Origin: Ww85 sp963745765
GTDB lineage: Bacteria > Desulfobacterota > Desulfobulbia > Desulfobulbales > Desulfocapsaceae
Assembly: GCA_963745765.1 (NCBI GenBank)
Contig: CAVUYQ010000036.1
Span: 1-64,000 of the forward strand
Reading direction: 5' to 3'
DNA: 64,000 nucleotides
Part shown: positions 31,968 through 41,141 of the stretch, piece after piece
Numbering within the stretch: the stretch's first letter is position 1
Layout of the letters: each line of letters begins with the position of its first letter
Notes under the pieces: generated by a model
Databases searched by the model: none
Seen by the model: only the letters and a program-made list of their open reading frames with translations
Told to the model about the DNA's origin: nothing
Translations under genes and position numbers: made by a program

Positions 31968-33893
31968 CTACTGACTATACATTACTGAACCGCAATCCCG
32001 AAGGTTATAGCCTCCAAGAGCAAGTGCTTCATCTTTGAAAAGGGTATCGTTTCTGATAAGATTGAGAACGGCCGCAATCCGTCGGTCTGAAAGAAAAAAT
32101 CGGGGGATGATAAGGTCATAGCGTTCCTCTGCAACGGGTACAAAATCAAGTCCCAGAGCCAGCGCCGCAGCCCTGATCCCCATTCCGGTATCAACACTGC
32201 CGCCGGCAACCGCAGCAGCTATATTCATATGTGTGTACTCCTCATGATCATATCCGCTGATCCGGTTCGGGTCAAGACCGGATTGAGCGATAACCTTATC
32301 GGTCAGTAACCGGGTGCCGGCCCCTTTCTGCCGATTGATAAAAGAAAAGCCGTGGTTGACAATATCCTCAAAGCCGCTGATGTTTTTTGGATTTCCCGGA
32401 GCCACAATTAAACCCTGTTCACGGTAACAGAGATTGATCAGCTCAAGAGGGATATCGGTCAGGAATCGTTTGATAAAGCTGATATTATACTCGCCGGTTT
32501 CTTCATCAAGTAAATGTGAACCGGCAAGATGGGCTTCCCCCCGCTTGATGGCCATAATCCCGCCCATGGATCCAACGTGGGCCGATGACAGTCTGATCGG
32601 CGATGCCAGACGATGAAGCTGGTTGGCAAGCAGGTCCAGGATATTGTCGTGACTTCCTATGGAAACGAGGGTTGAATCAACTTCTTTCTGCGAGCGAAGC
32701 AGTTCAATGGTGACCGCTTCTCCGGCGCCGATACCTTCACTGCCGGCAGGTATCGTCAGGATACCGTCAGCGCGTACCATTGACATCACCGCTCCCGCCC
32801 CTTTGCCGGAGGGAGTTGCCATCAGTTTTTCACCAACCTGGCCAAGCGTGACACGGACAAACTCATCAACGCCCATGGCTGAATGAATCGGCCGGGACGT
32901 GATGGCCCTGGTTGTTTCCGTGGCTGGCGTTTCAAGGCCGAGGAATCCGTAAACAAGATCACGACCAAACAGACGCAGGGTGAGCACGGCTGAAATCGGG
33001 TAACCGGGAAGTCCGATAACCGGCGTATCGCCAAGCAGTGCGAGAATGACTGGCTTGCCCGGCTTAATGGCGACGCCGTGCACAATGACTCTGCCGAGCG
33101 AGTCGAGTACACCGGTGGAAAAATCTTTTGTACCGGCTGAAGCCCCGGCATTCGTAACAATAATATCCGAGGTCATAGCCGCGTTCTTGATTGCTTCCCG
33201 CAATAGTTCGGGATCATCTGATACCGGCGCGTGGGTAAGGACATCCGCGCCCCACTGTTTTAGATAGCCGCCGAGTATCCGGGAGTTGAATTCGATGATT
33301 TCACCCGGTTTTCCATTGGTGCCGGGGGCGATGAGCTCTGACCCGGTCGGTATGACGGTAACCCGCGGCGGTCTGATGACCGCAACCACGGTCAGCCCGG
33401 CGGCTAACATGGCGCCCTGGTCAATGGGCCTGATGCGATGTCCTTCGGGAATAATCATCTCTGTTGCGACGATATCTTCGCCAACACTGCGGATATGCTG
33501 CCAGGGTGTCGCCGGGCTGCTCAATTCGACTTCCCCGTCAGCAAGAGAATGTACCTCTTCGATCATGACAACGGCATTAAACTGAGAGGGTACGGCGTTA
33601 CCGGTGTTCACTGGCTGAAACTGTCCCGGTTTAAGCCGCACGGGAGCCGCCTCGCTGGCCGAAGCGAGTTCGAGAAAATGCACGGCGATTCCGTCCATTG
33701 CCGCGGCGTTATAGGACGGGGAGGATTGAGCGGCAAAAACCGGTCCTGCCGTTAACCGGTCAAGTGCATCGTCAACCTTGATGATTTCTGTTGATCTCCT
33801 GCGGTAAAAACCGGAATCAGTTAATTCTTTCCGCCAGAGTTCAATGGCTTCGTGAAGAGGCTGGTTGGTAACGTAGATAGATTGTTTATTCAT
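31968..33893 (-). CDS. MoeA fused to a periplasmic-binding-like domain
   Basis: A 641-residue protein. Residues 1-410 form a MoeA molybdenum/tungsten insertase (PSYNAAAMDGIAV, IPTGSELIAPGT, VTNAGASAGTKDF, GLPGYPISAVL). Residues about 420-641 form a type-2 periplasmic-binding-like domain without signal peptide (SAHVGSMGGIMAIKRGEAHLAG, FINRQKGAGTRLL). Such fusions are known in archaea and anaerobic bacteria. The added domain may sense oxyanion or cofactor state. Its ATG overlaps the TGA of the upstream moeA, indicating coupling. Confidence 0.85.
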   Translation of the reverse strand: MNKQSIYVTNQPLHEAIELWRKELTDSGFYRRRSTEIIKVDDALDRLTAGPVFAAQSSPSYNAAAMDGIAVHFLELASASEAAPVRLKPGQFQPVNTGNAVPSQFNAVVMIEEVHSLADGEVELSSPATPWQHIRSVGEDIVATEMIIPEGHRIRPIDQGAMLAAGLTVVAVIRPPRVTVIPTGSELIAPGTNGKPGEIIEFNSRILGGYLKQWGADVLTHAPVSDDPELLREAIKNAAMTSDIIVTNAGASAGTKDFSTGVLDSLGRVIVHGVAIKPGKPVILALLGDTPVIGLPGYPISAVLTLRLFGRDLVYGFLGLETPATETTRAITSRPIHSAMGVDEFVRVTLGQVGEKLMATPSGKGAGAVMSMVRADGILTIPAGSEGIGAGEAVTIELLRSQKEVDSTLVSIGSHDNILDLLANQLHRLASPIRLSSAHVGSMGGIMAIKRGEAHLAGSHLLDEETGEYNISFIKRFLTDIPLELINLCYREQGLIVAPGNPKNISGFEDIVNHGFSFINRQKGAGTRLLTDKVIAQSGLDPNRISGYDHEEYTHMNIAAAVAGGSVDTGMGIRAAALALGLDFVPVAEERYDLIIPRFFLSDRRIAAVLNLIRNDTLFKDEALALGGYNLRDCGSVMYSQ

Positions 33894-35161
33894 TGATATG
33901 GATATACCTCAACCGTGGACCCGCTGAGCACGCCCTGGCTGTTTTCTTCAATAAGGAAATAACCGTTGGCCCGGGTCATGGTGGAAATGGCCCCGGATCG
34001 GCCAAGAACGGGATAAGCGCAGTGCTCGCCATTTTCCCCGACGAGCTGCACACGGACAAGATCAAGACGACCGGCGGCTGAGTTGATATTGCGCATCAGC
34101 CGTGCGCTTACGACCGGTTCAAAAAGGTCTTCCGGCGGTTTGTTGCCGGAAAGTGCATAAATAGCAGGTTTCACGAATAAATCAAAACATACCATGGCGG
34201 ACACCGGGTGACCCGGTAAACCGAACACAGGGGTTGATCCAGACATGCCTATAATAATCGGTTTGCCGGGTTTCAGCGAGACACCGTGTACCAGAATGCC
34301 GGGTGGGCCGAACCGCTCGATGGCTTGTTCGCCTAGATCACGAACGCCAACGGAACTGCCTCCGGAAAACAGGACCATATCATTTTCTGAAACTGCCTGT
34401 TCGACGGCCTTAAAAAAAGATTCTTCCGTATCCTTTACGATGCCGTAATCACGAACTTTTGCACCGCACCGGTTAATCAGTGCTCCGGCGGTTACGGCGT
34501 TGATGTTTCTGATCTTACCCGGAGTCAGCGGTTGCCGATGATCGATAATTTCATCACCGGTTGAGACGATGCCAACCGAAAGTTGTCTGAATACTTCAAC
34601 TTCGATAATGCCAAGACCCGCAAGCAGTCCGAGATCTGATGGCCGTAATCGCCAGCCGGACGGAAGGGCCTGGCTGCCACGGGCAATGTCCTCTCCCTTT
34701 CTAATTATGTTGCTGCCGCTGCCGGCTGGCTTGACGATTTCAATCATCTGTTCATCAACGGGGACGGTGTGCTCAAACATCACAACGGCGTCTGATCCGT
34801 CCGGTACGATTCCTCCGGTGGGTATCCGGTAGCAAGTGCCCCGGTTTACCGTTCCGGTGGGGAGGATACCCATCTGGACTTCACCGGTGATGTTGACATA
34901 TGCCGGCATGGACTGAGAGGCTCCGAAGGTATCGGCGGCAATAACGGCAAAGCCGTCCATGGTGGAACGATCGCTGGGAGGCAGATCCTCCGGTGCACTG
35001 ATATCGTTGGCAGTGACACGATCAAGCGCCTCGGCCAGGGACCGCGTCTCCGTCCCGGTTTTGATGGTCTGCAGTTTCGACAGGAGCAGCGAGCGGGCCG
35101 CTGCCACCAGGATGAGTCGGTCACGACCGAGCATGTCACGTGTTGATTGGGAAACAGTCAT
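33890..35161 (-). CDS. moeA: Molybdopterin molybdenumtransferase MoeA
   Basis: MoeA inserts molybdate or tungstate into adenylylated molybdopterin. From the ATG at 35161 it has 423 residues with family motifs PPSDRSTMDGFAV, RIPTGGIVPDG, SGGSSVGVRDL and GLPGHPVSAMV. Linker and C-terminal domain IV are present. It is the second MoeA of this block. Paired paralogues are often split between Mo and W. It overlaps moeA-PBP by 4 bases and follows the frameshifted gene at 35.2-35.8 kb. Confidence 0.92.
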   Translation of the reverse strand: MTVSQSTRDMLGRDRLILVAAARSLLLSKLQTIKTGTETRSLAEALDRVTANDISAPEDLPPSDRSTMDGFAVIAADTFGASQSMPAYVNITGEVQMGILPTGTVNRGTCYRIPTGGIVPDGSDAVVMFEHTVPVDEQMIEIVKPAGSGSNIIRKGEDIARGSQALPSGWRLRPSDLGLLAGLGIIEVEVFRQLSVGIVSTGDEIIDHRQPLTPGKIRNINAVTAGALINRCGAKVRDYGIVKDTEESFFKAVEQAVSENDMVLFSGGSSVGVRDLGEQAIERFGPPGILVHGVSLKPGKPIIIGMSGSTPVFGLPGHPVSAMVCFDLFVKPAIYALSGNKPPEDLFEPVVSARLMRNINSAAGRLDLVRVQLVGENGEHCAYPVLGRSGAISTMTRANGYFLIEENSQGVLSGSTVEVYPYQ

Positions 35162-35162
35162 T

Positions 35163-35779
35163 TCATAACGCTTGTAATACGATTTCAGGATGAGGGGCCA
35201 GCGTGTCCGGCAGCTGTTCGGGGGAAATCGATGTTCCATCCAATGAAAGAGCTTGCATGGCCTGAAGAAGGCTTGGTCTGAGTGAGAGAAAGGAGATGAG
35301 ATCAGCGGATCTGATCTGTACCCCCTGTCTCATCAATTCAGGACCTCGTTCAAGGGCGATGATGTTGAAGAGCTTGACTGTAACGAGGACTGTTCCTCCG
35401 GATATCGCTGCAGCTGGAGGCGTCTCTTGTCTTGCGCAGGGCGGCATGGGGACTGCCCTTTTTTAAAATGGTTCCGCAAAGCCCGGGCATTGCGGATGAC
35501 AGGGCGATAGCGGCCGATGTTCCGTGCAGGGGTAGTTCGAAATCATCAATGGCATCCCCGTTGAGAAAAAGTGTTCCGATATCATGTGAGGATGTAGTTT
35601 TTGGTAAATCCCGGCAGTGAAGAGAGGAAGGATAAAAACGGCGTGCCGTCTTCTGTTGTCCGAAAAAAACCTGATTGCAGGAGCGTGACAAGCCTGGAGA
35701 GATCTTTGCCTGATATTGAGCATGTCAGTGTGGGTCTCAGGCATTTTTGATTATTCATGCGGCTTATCAGGGAAGACAT
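35163..35779 (-). pseudogene. Uncharacterised molybdopterin-cluster protein, two frameshifts
   Basis: Three leftward frames join into one plausible ~205-residue protein. 35779-35585 reads PTLTCSISGKDLSRLVTLLQSGFFR...LPGFTKNY. Next, down to about 35430, is HDIGTLFLNGDAIDDFELPL and ALSSAMPGLCGTILKKGSPHAALRK. Then down to 35163 comes VLVTVKLFNIIALERGPELM. Each switch equals one extra base. I do not recognise the family. It is not MoaD, since there is no C-terminal GG. It directly precedes moeA, which suggests a role in AOR or pterin maturation. Confidence 0.5.
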
Positions 35780-35928
35780 GGCTGGTTGCGTGTTGTCGGG
35801 TAATGATTAAAAGTCTTAATTCCGAAAGCAATATAATGCATTTATAGAAAAAAGATAAGAAGGTAAAGACAAAAGGGTACCTTGTATAATCTTGCATCTG
35901 AAAATTACATGCAGTCGGGAGTACTATA

Positions 35929-37557
35929 ATGAATCGGGACGGATTGTTACCGCTCAGTGGTTATAAAAGCGTCAAGGGGCCGGTTGTAACGGTAATCATG
36001 GACGGAGTCGGGATCGGCAAGGGTGACGAGAGTGACGGCGTTGCCATGGCTTTTAAACCGGTACTTGACCGGTTGAAAGGCGAATCCCTATATACCAGCC
36101 TGAAGGCTCATGGAAAAGCTGTCGGTCTGCCGTCCGACGATGACATGGGCAACTCGGAAGTCGGTCATAATGCCCTTGGGGCAGGCCGTGTCTTTGCACA
36201 GGGTGCCAAACTGGTCAATGAGGCTATTGCTTCGGGATCCATCTATCAGGGGCCGGCCTGGAAGAAAATCGAGGAGCGCTGCAAGGCAGGAGCACCATTG
36301 CACCTGATTGGGCTGGTGTCAGACGGCAATGTGCACTCGCATATTGACCATCTCTATGCGCTTCTGGAACACGCCTCGCATTGCTCCATCCACACGATCA
36401 GAATTCACGGGTTAATTGACGGCAGGGATGTGGGGGCAAAGAGCGCACTCGATTATTTCCTGCCGCTGGAAGAAAGATGTTCCTCGTTTCAGAAGTCCGG
36501 CTATGATTATCGTATAGCCTCCGGAGGCGGGCGCATGATCACAACCATGGACCGCTATCAAGCCGACTGGAGTATTGTTGAGAGAGGGTGGAAGGCACAT
36601 GTTCTTGGACAGGGCACACCCGTCCCTTCGGCGACTGCAGCAATCAGGAACTATTACGAGGAAGACCCGGGCAACACGGACCAGTATATGGATTCGTTTG
36701 TTGTGGTCGATGAAGCCGGCCCGGTCGGTAAAATAGAAAATGGTGCCGCAGTAATTTTCTTTAATTTCCGCGGTGACCGGGCGATCGAGATATCACAGGC
36801 CTTTGAAGAAACCGATTTCAAGGGGTTTGACCGGCAGTCTCACCCGGATGTTTTTTATGCGGGCATGATGCAGTATGATGGTGATGCTCTCATTCCCAAA
36901 AACTACCTGGTGCAGCCTCCGGCGATAGACAATACCCTTGGAGAATATCTCTGTGCAGCAGGCCTGCCATCATACGCCATATCTGAAACGCAGAAGTTCG
37001 GCCATGTTACCTATTTCTGGAATGGCAACAAATCAGGATATATCGATGAGTCACTCGAACGTTATGTCGAGATAAAATCAGATCGGGTCACCTTCGACAA
37101 AAGGCCCTGGATGAAAGCTGCGGAAATAACCGATGCCGTCGTTGAGGCGATTTTATCCGGTTCGTACCGTTTCATCAGGCTGAATTATCCTAATGGTGAT
37201 ATGGTGGGTCATACCGGTGTTGTCCCGGCTGTCAGGATTGCCGTCGAGACGGTGGACCTCTGTCTTGACCGATTGCTCGCTGCGGTGGAAAAGGCCGGGG
37301 GTATTGTCCTGATAACTGCTGATCATGGCAATGCGGACAGTATGTGGACTGAAAAAAACAATGTCCGTTCCCCAATGGTGGCTCACACCCTCAACCCCGT
37401 ACCTTTTTTTGTAAAAGACTTTGATGGGAAAAACCATTTTGTTCTGAAGGAAATCGAAGACAGAGGGCTTGCCAATGTGGCGGCCACGATCTGCACCCTG
37501 CTGGGCTATGAGCCGCCGGAAGACTATGCGCCGTCTCTGGTTGCAATAAAAAACTAA
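35929..37557 (+). CDS. gpmI: 2,3-bisphosphoglycerate-independent phosphoglycerate mutase
   Basis: GpmI interconverts 3- and 2-phosphoglycerate with two Mn ions in glycolysis and gluconeogenesis. The 542-residue protein has the phosphatase-superfamily metal site (VIMDGVGIG), the phosphoserine motif DDMGNSEVGHNALG, and the C-terminal metal ligands NYPNGDMVGHTG and ITADHGNAD. Length is slightly above the usual 510-515. It begins a plus-strand run after the divergent moeA block. Confidence 0.95.
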   Translation: MNRDGLLPLSGYKSVKGPVVTVIMDGVGIGKGDESDGVAMAFKPVLDRLKGESLYTSLKAHGKAVGLPSDDDMGNSEVGHNALGAGRVFAQGAKLVNEAIASGSIYQGPAWKKIEERCKAGAPLHLIGLVSDGNVHSHIDHLYALLEHASHCSIHTIRIHGLIDGRDVGAKSALDYFLPLEERCSSFQKSGYDYRIASGGGRMITTMDRYQADWSIVERGWKAHVLGQGTPVPSATAAIRNYYEEDPGNTDQYMDSFVVVDEAGPVGKIENGAAVIFFNFRGDRAIEISQAFEETDFKGFDRQSHPDVFYAGMMQYDGDALIPKNYLVQPPAIDNTLGEYLCAAGLPSYAISETQKFGHVTYFWNGNKSGYIDESLERYVEIKSDRVTFDKRPWMKAAEITDAVVEAILSGSYRFIRLNYPNGDMVGHTGVVPAVRIAVETVDLCLDRLLAAVEKAGGIVLITADHGNADSMWTEKNNVRSPMVAHTLNPVPFFVKDFDGKNHFVLKEIEDRGLANVAATICTLLGYEPPEDYAPSLVAIKN

Positions 37558-37576
37558 TGGGGACTGAGCAATCGAA

Positions 37577-37591
37577 TTATTCAAGGTGGCC
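37577..37591 (+). repeat. Copy 1 of a short dispersed repeat
   Basis: TTATTCAAGGTGGCC, between gpmI and the darP-like gene. It shares the core of the copies at 39626 and 56941 but diverges after GGCC. Confidence 0.45.
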
Positions 37592-37643
37592 TGATGCTGG
37601 AAAGCAAACCACGTTTTCACCTCCTTTGGAACAAAGGGTCCTC

Positions 37644-38183
37644 ATGATACAGATCAGCAGATCAGAGCAGAAAAGACAGTATAGGAACGTCGAGACCGCT
37701 GTGCGGGAACTTGTCTCGATGAGCGACGCCCAACTCTCCCGCGTGCCGGCCAGTGAACAGGCAATTGTAGAAATGAAGAATTGCCGGGGCTTGAAAGCGG
37801 GTTCCCTGAAACGCCAGATAAAGTATGTGACAAAGTTACTGCAGCAGGAACCGCTCGATGAGATATTTGCCTTTCTCAGCCAGGTGAAAGGCTCCAAGCT
37901 TGAAGAGAACCGATACGAGCACCAGGCCGAGCAATTACGCGACGCCATCGTCAATGAAGCACTGCAGTCCTATCAGGATGCCCAGCAGGTGGAGCAACCA
38001 TGGCCTATTGACTGGCAAAGCGAGGTCATTGATCAGGTGATCATCCTTTTCCCGGATATTGATGAAAATCAATTGAGAAGCTCTGCTCATCAGTATGCCA
38101 GGAGCAGAATCAAGGCCCATTATCGGGAAATCTTCAGGCTTATCCGGGCAGCGGCTGATAAACAAAGGCGGGCTCAGCGCTGA
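37644..38183 (+). CDS. darP: DarP/YjgA (DUF615) ribosome-associated protein
   Basis: A 179-residue helical protein from the ATG at 37644. It opens with ISRSEQKRQYRNVETAVRE, followed by SRVPASEQAIVEMKNCRGLKAGSLKRQIKYVTKLL, matching the YjgA/DarP pattern. Characterised E. coli DarP helps late 50S assembly. A frame upstream to 37557 is open but lacks family similarity. A copy of the TTATTCA..GTGGCC repeat lies at 37577, about 53 bases before the start. Confidence 0.75.
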   Translation: MIQISRSEQKRQYRNVETAVRELVSMSDAQLSRVPASEQAIVEMKNCRGLKAGSLKRQIKYVTKLLQQEPLDEIFAFLSQVKGSKLEENRYEHQAEQLRDAIVNEALQSYQDAQQVEQPWPIDWQSEVIDQVIILFPDIDENQLRSSAHQYARSRIKAHYREIFRLIRAAADKQRRAQR

Positions 38184-38243
38184 GAAATTTCAATCCTTTT
38201 TATCTGAACTCTCAGATTAACATCACATTTTGACTACTACGAT

Positions 38244-39587
38244 ATGGAAGCGATCTTTTCCGATAGAATGCAGGATGTGCCCCGGTCGTTTATCCGTGAA
38301 ATTCTCAAGGTCACGATGGATCGGAATATCATCTCTTTTGCCGGCGGTCTGCCGAACCGCCTGTTTTTCCCGACAGAGCAACTGCGAGAGGCGACAAACC
38401 GGGTTTTTCAACGGTATGGTACCGATTGCCTGCAGTACAGTAATTCGGAAGGGCTTCTGGCGTTGCGGGAATATATCAGTGAGAGGTATCACCACGAGCA
38501 GGGTATCGATATCAGTCCGGCCAACATACTGATCACCAACGGCAGCCAGCAGGCCCTTGACCTGATAGCAAAGATCACCATTAACCGGGGTGACCAGGTT
38601 GTTATTGAAGAACCGGGATATCTTGGTGCCATCCAGGCATTGTCTCTCTACCGCCCTCGCTTTATTCCTGTCTCCGTGTCTGGTTGCGGAATGGATATCC
38701 GTCTGCTGGCGGATTCGATTGCTGACACACAGCCTAAAATGATGTATACCGTCCCTAACTTCCAGAATCCTTCAGGTATCTCATATACCGCGGAAAACAA
38801 GAAGCGCATTGCTGAACTTATCGGCGGGAGAAAACTGTTACTGGTCGAAGACGACCCTTACCGCGCCTTGCGCTTTCACGGAGAACCGGTTCCTTCATTT
38901 TATCATTATCTCCCTGATCAGACGCTGATGCTCGGGTCGTTTTCAAAGGTGGTGGTTCCGGGTTTCAGGCTTGGCTGGATAGCGGCTCCTGACGCCATCT
39001 ACGAAAAACTGCTCATTGCAAAACAGGCTTCAGATCTGCATACCTGCAATTTTACCCAGTATATTATTCTGGAGTATCTGATTAACAACAACATCGAAGA
39101 ACACGTAAAAAAAATTGTTTCGGTTTATGGTAATCAATGCCGGGTGATGATCAGGGCCATTGAAAGCTCTTTCCCCGATGATGTTTCCTGTACCAGGCCG
39201 GACGGCGGTATGTTCCTCTGGGGCGAGTTGCCGGATAAAATGAGTTCGCTTGATCTTTTTGAAAGAGCCGTAAAACGTCAGGTCGTTTTTGTCCCGGGTG
39301 AGCCTTTTTATACCACTGACCGAAGAACATCTACTTTTAGGCTGAACTTTTCCTGTGTGGATGAAATTCTGATTAAAGAGGGGATCTCGCGCCTGGCAGA
39401 TGCGCTCGCAGACATGCGTAGAAGCAAGATCCTTAATACAACCGGCAACCGGCCCTTGAATCGGTCAGGTTTTTTGTTTGAATACCTGGTGTTTGAATAC
39501 CTCGTCGAGGCTTACGAGAAAAATTTTCCTCAGGTGCCCCTGAAGGAAGTATCCTCGGAGTGTATTTCGATGAGTTTCCGAGGATAA
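38244..39587 (+). CDS. PLP-dependent class I/II aminotransferase (LysN/MocR-aminotransferase type)
   Basis: A fold-type I aminotransferase. It has SFAGGLPN, YSNSEGLLALREYISER, NGSQQALDLIAK, PNFQNPSG, VEDDPY and the PLP lysine in LGSFSKVVVPGFRLGW. It resembles 2-aminoadipate/branched-chain transaminases without the GntR head. The family normally ends near ADALADMRR; this frame runs about 55 residues further into low-complexity sequence with a FEYLVFEYLV duplication, so the native stop may have been lost. Substrate uncertain. Confidence 0.82.
   Translation: MEAIFSDRMQDVPRSFIREILKVTMDRNIISFAGGLPNRLFFPTEQLREATNRVFQRYGTDCLQYSNSEGLLALREYISERYHHEQGIDISPANILITNGSQQALDLIAKITINRGDQVVIEEPGYLGAIQALSLYRPRFIPVSVSGCGMDIRLLADSIADTQPKMMYTVPNFQNPSGISYTAENKKRIAELIGGRKLLLVEDDPYRALRFHGEPVPSFYHYLPDQTLMLGSFSKVVVPGFRLGWIAAPDAIYEKLLIAKQASDLHTCNFTQYIILEYLINNNIEEHVKKIVSVYGNQCRVMIRAIESSFPDDVSCTRPDGGMFLWGELPDKMSSLDLFERAVKRQVVFVPGEPFYTTDRRTSTFRLNFSCVDEILIKEGISRLADALADMRRSKILNTTGNRPLNRSGFLFEYLVFEYLVEAYEKNFPQVPLKEVSSECISMSFRG
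39475..39504. repeat. 15-bp tandem duplication in the aminotransferase tail
   Basis: Two copies of TGTTTGAATACCTSG stand side by side, in frame, giving FEYLV twice. Short inverted repeats follow, for example CCTCGGA and TCCGAGG at about 39556-39586, suggesting former intergenic DNA. Confidence 0.7.
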
Positions 39588-39625
39588 AATTGAGAACTGA
39601 GTTTAGAGAACCGGTGAAAAGGCTG

Positions 39626-39645
39626 TTATTCAAAGTGGCCATAAG
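39626..39645 (+). repeat. Copy 2 of a short dispersed repeat
   Basis: TTATTCAAAGTGGCCATAAG, ending 12 bases before the ATG of the frameshifted histidine kinase. Confidence 0.5.
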
Positions 39646-39657
39646 AATTGTGAACAT

Positions 39658-41141
39658 ATGAAACCATTGCGCCCCAGAACATTTCTGAACCTGGTGCTAC
39701 TTGGATTTGTTACGGTTTCCCTGCCGCTCGGGGTTGGTTTATGGACGACACTGGCCTCCATCGACCAGATTACCGGCATGGGACTGGAGGTTGTCGATCA
39801 TGCTGTCAGCGGTTCAAGGGACAGTGAAGTCCTCTCGGAATCCCTGAGAAATGAGGAGCGGACACTCCGGCTTTATTCGATTACCGGGGAGAAAAACTAT
39901 CTCGATCAGACTATCGGGCATCACCGTAAAACCGACACCCTGTTGTACGAGTTGCTTGGCCTGCCGTTTGATCGGCAGGTCAGAGAAGATATTGAAGAAA
40001 TGCGCCAGGCCCGGAATATACAGCGAACCATCCTGATATCACTGCAAGATGGCACAGTGGTGGGGTCTTCAACCTATGCTGTTTCCGATGCCATCCGTTC
40101 ATTCGCTAAGCAGCACGAACAAGCGTTGCGGATACGAGCAGGGTACAAGGAGATGATGCAGCGGGAAATTTTAGACCTGCACAAAAAAACCAAAGAAGCC
40201 CAGCAGGCACTTGTCTCCCAGACCATTGCTTTCATAATCGCGACGATCGTCCTCATTGCGGTTATGGCTTTTCTGCTCTCCTGGCCTATTCGACAGCTGA
40301 ACCGCAGTGTCGAGCGTCTTGGTAGTGGCGATTTTACCACACCGGTCCTGGTTAACGGACCGCTTGATATCGAAACCGTCGGTAAAAAACTGGACTGGCT
40401 CAGAGAGAGGCTTGATGCACTCGAGAAGGAGAAAAAAAAATTTCTCGCACATATCTCTCATGAATTAAAAACACCCCTTGCTTCGATACGAGAAGGAGCA
40501 TCGCTGCTCAACGAAGGAGTTGTCGGGGTTCTCAGTGAAAGGCAGCAGAACGTAACCGCAATCCTGGTCAACAACAGTGTTCTGCTGCAGGAACTGATTG
40601 AAAACATCATCAACTTCAATATGGCGCAGATCGGGGGAAAGGTCAGGGCGACAAGCGACGTCGACCTCAAGGCACTCATCGAGATGGTGGTAATGCCCAG
40701 GCAGCCAGGACGATCGGCAGAAATATTTCACTCGATATCAAACTGGAGCGGGTAACGGTCCATGGAGACAGAAAAGAACTCGAGACAATATTTGAAAATC
40801 TTTTCTCAAATGCCATAAAATACTGTCCCCGGGACGGATTGGTCGGCTGTCGGTTGAGAAGCGACAGGACCAAGGTGACCTGCATTGTTTACGATAGTGG
40901 ACCGGGGATACCGTTGGGGGATGAAGAAGCGATATTCAGGCCTTTTTATCAGGTCGAGACAAAGGCCCATTCAGTTGTCAAGGGAAGCGGACTTGGGCTG
41001 GCCATTGTCAGGGAATACCTGAACCGTCATGACGGGACCATTCGCCTGCTGAATGCAGGAGAGTCTGGCGCTCGTTTTTGTGTTACCTTGCCCCTGTCCG
41101 GAAACAGCAGAAAAGAGAAGGCAGAACATCATGAAGCATAA
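39658..41141 (+). pseudogene. QseE/GlrK-like sensor histidine kinase, one frameshift
   Basis: First gene of a kinase-lipoprotein-regulator trio. TM1 is at residues about 9-35 and TM2 about 182-205, followed by HAMP. HisKA has FLAHISHELKTPLAS with the phospho-His. After LIEMVVMPRQPG (about 40705) the frame is lost and ends at 40755. One base earlier in register the sequence continues TIGRNISLDIKLERVTVHGD, NLFSNAIKYCP, DSGPGIP and GSGLGLAIVREYL, the complete HATPase, to 41141. The break equals one missing base. Either inactive or a sequence error, since the other two genes are intact. Confidence 0.8.

Noticed and set aside
35163..35447. MoaD-like carrier upstream of moeA
   Set aside because: The frame lacks a C-terminal Gly-Gly and is better explained as the tail of the frameshifted 205-residue gene.
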